From Cerrena zonata (taxonomy: Eukaryota; Basidiomycota; Agaricomycetes; Polyporales; Cerrenaceae): a DNA stretch of 64,000 bases. Position numbers and translations under genes: made by a program. Positions 60,455 through 64,000 of the stretch are shown here, in pieces; positions within the stretch are counted from its first letter, which is position 1, and the number at the start of each line of letters is the position of its first letter. The notes beneath the pieces were generated by a model. That model did not search any database. It was not told where the DNA came from and worked only from the letters and a program-made list of their open reading frames with translations. The stretch is taken from assembly GCA_038087015.1 (NCBI GenBank), contig JASBNA010000054.1, positions 1 to 64,000 of the forward strand, written 5' to 3'.

Positions 60455-61702
60455 ATGACCATGGATATCCCATTAGACGAAGCAGAGTTTTTAACGGAAC
60501 GTGTGATTGCTGCTAAGGAACCGGTCACCTACCATACTTTCTCCAAAGAACGAAATCTTCACCATGACCAAGCTAAACAGATTCTTTACGAATTTTATAA
60601 ATCCAATCGAGATCAAGTGACCGGATCGTTTATCATAACTGGTACTTCAAATGAAAATACAACCTTGATTAAGTTATCGGAGAATGAAGCACAGTTAGCG
60701 GAAAATGTTAAATTATTTTCAGCCATTAACACCATACATATTTACTGTATTCACCTAAAAGATATAGACAAAACCAATGAAGAAATATCATTTTTAGAAT
60801 TGAAACATTTGATTGACCATAACAACTTAGATCCGAGCTATAAGAATGGACTCATCAAGGGGCCCGAATTGGTTGTGGTTAAATCAGAACCACGGAGAAT
60901 GAAATCAAATACCCCATCAGCAACTCCAAGTACATCCAATACACCTACTAAATCCAATGATAAAGAAACAAAACCTAAAAAAACTACTGGGTTAACATCA
61001 GGGTATGTTTCGAGAAAACAACAACAGAATGAAGCCAAACAAACTTCAAAAAGACCTCAAACTGATATACTGGCAATGTATACTAGCAGAAAAGGCGAAT
61101 CGAATAAGGATAACCAGACTAAAAGAGCAGCTACTACCTCGTCTGGGTACCAGTACAAATCTAGAAAGTTGGAGAACCAACCATCGAAAGAACGAGTTGT
61201 TGTATCCAATGTAGATGATAATGATGATATGGAAGTTGATGATGTTAAGCCAAAAACGCAGCCTAAGACTAATCTTCAAGAGCTATTTTTGGACGACGAT
61301 TTTGAATTCAGTGATGACGATGCCTCCAATGATCAGAATGGCAAAGAACATGAGAAACAACCTGAAAAGGAATCCGAAAAGGAGCCCGAAGAAGAACTTG
61401 AAGCTACTGAAAAAGAGATACCAGAACAAGATAAAGAGCCAAGTGAACTACAAAACGATGAAGCAGTTGAACCGGAAAGAGAAGCAGGTTCCCCCAAAAA
61501 ACAGGACTCTGAAGAACCAGAGACAATTGTTGATGAAGATGGTTACATTACTTCATACAGAAAGAAACCTGAACCATCTAAACCCAAACCAACTTTGGCA
61601 AAACCAGAGCCAGCCAAAAAACCATCAAACAACAGTAACAAGAAGGCAACCTCAAACTCCAAGAAACAATCTTCATTGATGAATTTCTTTCAGAAAAGAT
61701 AG
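60455..61702 (+). CDS. POL32: DNA polymerase delta subunit Pol32
   Basis: A 415-residue intact protein (Saccharomyces 350). The first ATG at 60455 is followed by another at 60461; either may serve. The N-terminal 150 residues form the Pol31-binding domain (PVTYHTFSKERNLHHDQAKQ, ILYEFYKSN). The middle is charged and disordered, with Lys-rich clusters and acidic blocks (DDDDFEFSDDD). The C terminus QSSLMNFFQKR is a PCNA-interacting PIP box (QxxLxxFF, residues 405-412). Pol32 supports processive synthesis by polymerase delta and break-induced replication. Confidence 0.93.
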   Translation: MTMDIPLDEAEFLTERVIAAKEPVTYHTFSKERNLHHDQAKQILYEFYKSNRDQVTGSFIITGTSNENTTLIKLSENEAQLAENVKLFSAINTIHIYCIHLKDIDKTNEEISFLELKHLIDHNNLDPSYKNGLIKGPELVVVKSEPRRMKSNTPSATPSTSNTPTKSNDKETKPKKTTGLTSGYVSRKQQQNEAKQTSKRPQTDILAMYTSRKGESNKDNQTKRAATTSSGYQYKSRKLENQPSKERVVVSNVDDNDDMEVDDVKPKTQPKTNLQELFLDDDFEFSDDDASNDQNGKEHEKQPEKESEKEPEEELEATEKEIPEQDKEPSELQNDEAVEPEREAGSPKKQDSEEPETIVDEDGYITSYRKKPEPSKPKPTLAKPEPAKKPSNNSNKKATSNSKKQSSLMNFFQKR

Positions 61703-62701
61703 TTAGATTTCAATTTTATTTATTTATTACTTCATTTGTAGGATTGGTTAAGAGGAGAACTTGTCTTCAACAAAGACTCGAGTCGTAAAAGTAACCTCGT
61801 AAGCTCTCGAAATTACTTTATAAGGTGAGCTGCAACAATACCAAGACCTTTGCAAAGGGTTTCCGTGTGTAAAGTGAAGATAATTGCAAAAAAAGATCAA
61901 AAATCCCTAAATAATCAAATAAAAAAATAAAACGCTAACAAAACGAAGAAAAAAAAAGAAATCGAGAAACATTGCAAAAAAACAAAAAAATTTCCTTTTT
62001 GGGGCATGTAATTGAAATTGCAGCATACAAACAGCACCGATTTGTTCAAGCTTGATCTTTAAATAGTCTTCTGCTTTAAGTGGACAGTTTTGGAAAGCCT
62101 CCCCTATAGTAGAAGGGGGCTTCGAGCTGTCAATAAACGGGCGTAAATGTAAACCAACATCGTTAAAGATAGTTGAAGGGAAGGGCCATTGCAATTGGTG
62201 GTGTTTTGAGCTAGCGAAAAATAACTTGAACTACTACAAGAAATCACTGGTGATCTCACCAACATGACAATAGTATTTTAAAGAGGATGGACCAACCATA
62301 CCAGAGAATTCACCTTATTAAGTTATAGATTTAAGACAAAAAGAAGACAAAATAGTGGCTGCCGCCTGTGTGCAGTACATCATCGAGTTATGTGCAGTGC
62401 ATAATTACCAAAAAGAGTATTGATTGCAATTTTGCAATAAGTTAATGGATGGGTTTAGACTCGATACTTGGTTTAAAATCTTTTACCACTTTCCTAAAAC
62501 ATATAACAAAATACTCGATTGAAAGAGGTGGCCAATGCAGTGTTTAAAGACTAAGCAGTTTCTTATTTAAGCAAAATGAATTCCCAGGTATTTTGAAAAC
62601 CTATATTCCTTTTTTTTTTTCTTTTCTTAGAATTATAAAGCGTTCTTCACTCTTTTATTCATTCGTTTAATTACGTTCATTTACGCTCGCTTCAACATTC
62701 A
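61703..62701. other. Intergenic region upstream of the OP4-like gene
   Basis: A 1-kb interval. A minus-strand frame at 61907-62194 depends on A-runs for its hydrophobic end and has no match I recognise, so it is not called. Close to the next gene a T-run (62611-62621) and pyrimidine-rich leader are typical of a yeast promoter. Confidence 0.6.
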
Positions 62702-63787
62702 ATGAAATTCTCGAATACTTACTTAACTGCCATTTTGGCAGCTTCAATTGTAACCGAAGCAGCTCCTGCTAAAGTTGAATCATCAAATACCAATGAATTA
62801 CAAGTTGCTAAAAGAATCACTCTGGATGAGTTGATAGCTAAATTAGATGCATTGGCAGCTTCTAAATCTAAAAGAGATGAAGCTTCTACTGAATTAGAAA
62901 AGAAAGAATATGAAATTGTTACTGAAGTTTTATCATATTTGAACGATACTAATTTAGCACCAAAAGTTATTAAATATTTAGCTACTAATAAAACTTTGGA
63001 ACCAATTACTATTTCAACCATTATTGCTGTTATAAAATCTGGTTTATTAAACCTCAACACTTTATTAGATGCCTTGGTTCAATCTGGTTTAGTTAATAGA
63101 GTTATCGAAGATGTTATTTCTGATTGTTCATTATACGCCAAATTATTTAGTTTAGCTAAAACAATTATTGGCGATTTAGCTGATAAAGTCGAAGAAAAAC
63201 TTTCCAGTAAATCTAAAAGAGAAGTTGATTTGGACTCTGCTCATGCTCAACTTGTTGCTAAGAGAAAATTAGATCTGATTGAAGATTTAGACATTGAAAA
63301 AAGAGATTCCGAAGAGGTTTTGGTTAATTTATTAGAATCTTTAGGTAATTCCGGTTTGGCTTCTTCTGTTGTCAAATCCATTCTTACTGACTCTTCTTAT
63401 ATTCCTTTTGCAATTGATTTAGTTGGGGCTGTTTTAGCAAGTGGTTCTTTGAATCTTTCCAAACTTATTAGTGCAGTTAAATCTTCTGGTTTGATTGGTT
63501 CTTTATTCCGTCAAATTTTCTCTCTCAATACTTTACAAACTGTTGCCACTAACGCTTTTGCTGCTTTCGAAGGTGATTGTGGTTCTACTTCTGGTTCCTC
63601 CGGCTCTTCGGGTTCTGGATCTGGTTCTTCCTCCTCTGGTTCATTGATCGGTGATTTACTTGGTGGCGGTGATAAGGGTTCTTCCGGAACTACTACTACT
63701 TCTACTGCTGGCTCTGGCTCTGGCTCTGGTTCTAACCCATGTAAAAAGAGAAGAAGAAGAAGAAGAAGAACAACCAACTTCTACTAA
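62702..63787 (+). CDS. OP4-like secreted Ala/Leu/Ser-rich protein with poly-Arg C terminus
   Basis: An intact 361-residue protein. Residues 1-20 are a signal peptide (MKFSNTYLTAILAASIVTEA). The body has two similar helical blocks, at about residues 65-160 (EYEIVTEVLSYLNDTNLAPK, IKSGLLNLNTLLDALVQSGL) and 198-285 (EEVLVNLLESLGNSGLASSV, SGSLNLSKLISAVKSSGLIG), separated by Lys-Arg sites that could be cut by Kex2. This layout matches the opaque-phase protein OP4 family of Candida albicans. After a Ser/Gly linker the end reads NPCKKRRRRRRRTTNFY, where an AGA microsatellite makes seven Arg residues. Function is unknown. There is no GPI-anchor signal. Confidence 0.75.
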   Translation: MKFSNTYLTAILAASIVTEAAPAKVESSNTNELQVAKRITLDELIAKLDALAASKSKRDEASTELEKKEYEIVTEVLSYLNDTNLAPKVIKYLATNKTLEPITISTIIAVIKSGLLNLNTLLDALVQSGLVNRVIEDVISDCSLYAKLFSLAKTIIGDLADKVEEKLSSKSKREVDLDSAHAQLVAKRKLDLIEDLDIEKRDSEEVLVNLLESLGNSGLASSVVKSILTDSSYIPFAIDLVGAVLASGSLNLSKLISAVKSSGLIGSLFRQIFSLNTLQTVATNAFAAFEGDCGSTSGSSGSSGSGSGSSSSGSLIGDLLGGGDKGSSGTTTTSTAGSGSGSGSNPCKKRRRRRRRTTNFY

Positions 63788-64000
63788 GCTATCTTTCATG
63801 ATGCGGATGAATAGGCTAATGGTGTATTCTGCCAATCATGGATGAAGACCAAAAACTTCCTACAAAAAAAAAAAAAAAAAAAAAAAAATTCTGCTACGCT
63901 TTCACGATATCAACCACGACAATTAAAATTCTTTCAGTAGGATAAAATACCTTTCTTTTATTACCTTTATAGTTCTTTAATTTTTGCTTCTATTAATTAT

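Noticed and set aside
61907..62194. A 95-residue minus-strand frame upstream of the OP4-like gene
   Set aside because: The hydrophobic end comes from A-runs read in reverse, and no family motif is present.

Overview
This is a nuclear segment of an ascomycete yeast in the CTG-Ser clade (Candida/Lodderomyces/Debaryomyces group). The evidence is: AT-rich DNA with compact yeast-type genes, many of recognisable yeast identity (UBC1, NOT1/CDC39, COX12, AGX1, TOP2, GAT1, CUE5, MET1, ETT1, BET3, SUR2, POL32); genes for a mitochondrial complex I subunit, which Saccharomyces lacks; short GTATGT/TACTAAC introns; an OP4-like secreted protein and a BRG1-like GATA factor, both Candida-type; and a rare CTG codon in the methyltransferase at 59416-59418 that sits where relatives carry Ser.

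Layout. 1-9 kb: the start of BRE5 (cut by the window edge), UBC1 and the Ccr4-Not scaffold NOT1, all on the minus strand. 9.7-19 kb: a TBC Rab-GAP, a JLP2/CCDC25 homologue, COX12, a POP6-like Alba subunit of RNase P/MRP, a broken ketopantoate-reductase-like gene with a proline-rich tail, AGX1 with a possible mitochondrial leader, and a DNAJC9-like J protein. 19-32 kb: an intact TOP2, a Gln/His-rich protein, an Rdx (SelW-like) protein, the nitrogen GATA regulator GAT1, a low-complexity phospho-motif protein and the ubiquitin-binding autophagy receptor CUE5. 32-34 kb: two adjacent intron-containing twin-CX9C genes of the NDUFB7 (complex I B18) type, and tRNA-His(GTG). 34-45 kb: a class III aminotransferase, then a BRG1-like GATA gene between two very large gene-free intervals (4.2 and 2.8 kb), then a CECR5-type HAD phosphatase. 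45-54 kb: MET1 and ETT1 diverging around a Cbf1-type TCACGTGA box, a ubiquitin-like/AN1 protein, a minisatellite-rich interval, a small secreted peptide precursor, a glycerol-3-phosphate acyltransferase and BET3. 54-58 kb is accessory in character: a heptapeptide-repeat protein, a retrotransposon Gag-like gene without pol, and a hairpin-rich LTR-like interval. 58-64 kb: SUR2 (broken), a TMT1-like methyltransferase (broken), POL32 and an OP4-like secreted protein.

A striking property is the number of broken frames. About 28 single-nucleotide shifts interrupt otherwise well-conserved genes, including NOT1, which is expected to be essential. Where I reconstructed them, most are a gain or loss of one base in a short homopolymer. 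The simplest reading is uncorrected sequencing error, although SUR2 and the Gag-like gene are hit hard enough that real decay cannot be excluded. I give full gene spans and name the approximate break points.

The observations I consider most worth following are the tandem NDUFB7-like pair with in-frame tandem 3' splice sites just after the branch point, a 14-bp-periodic CGGA array in the giant BRG1-like upstream region, the heptapeptide-repeat gene, the lone Gag-like gene with an Arg-Asn tail, and the small Kex2-type secreted precursor.
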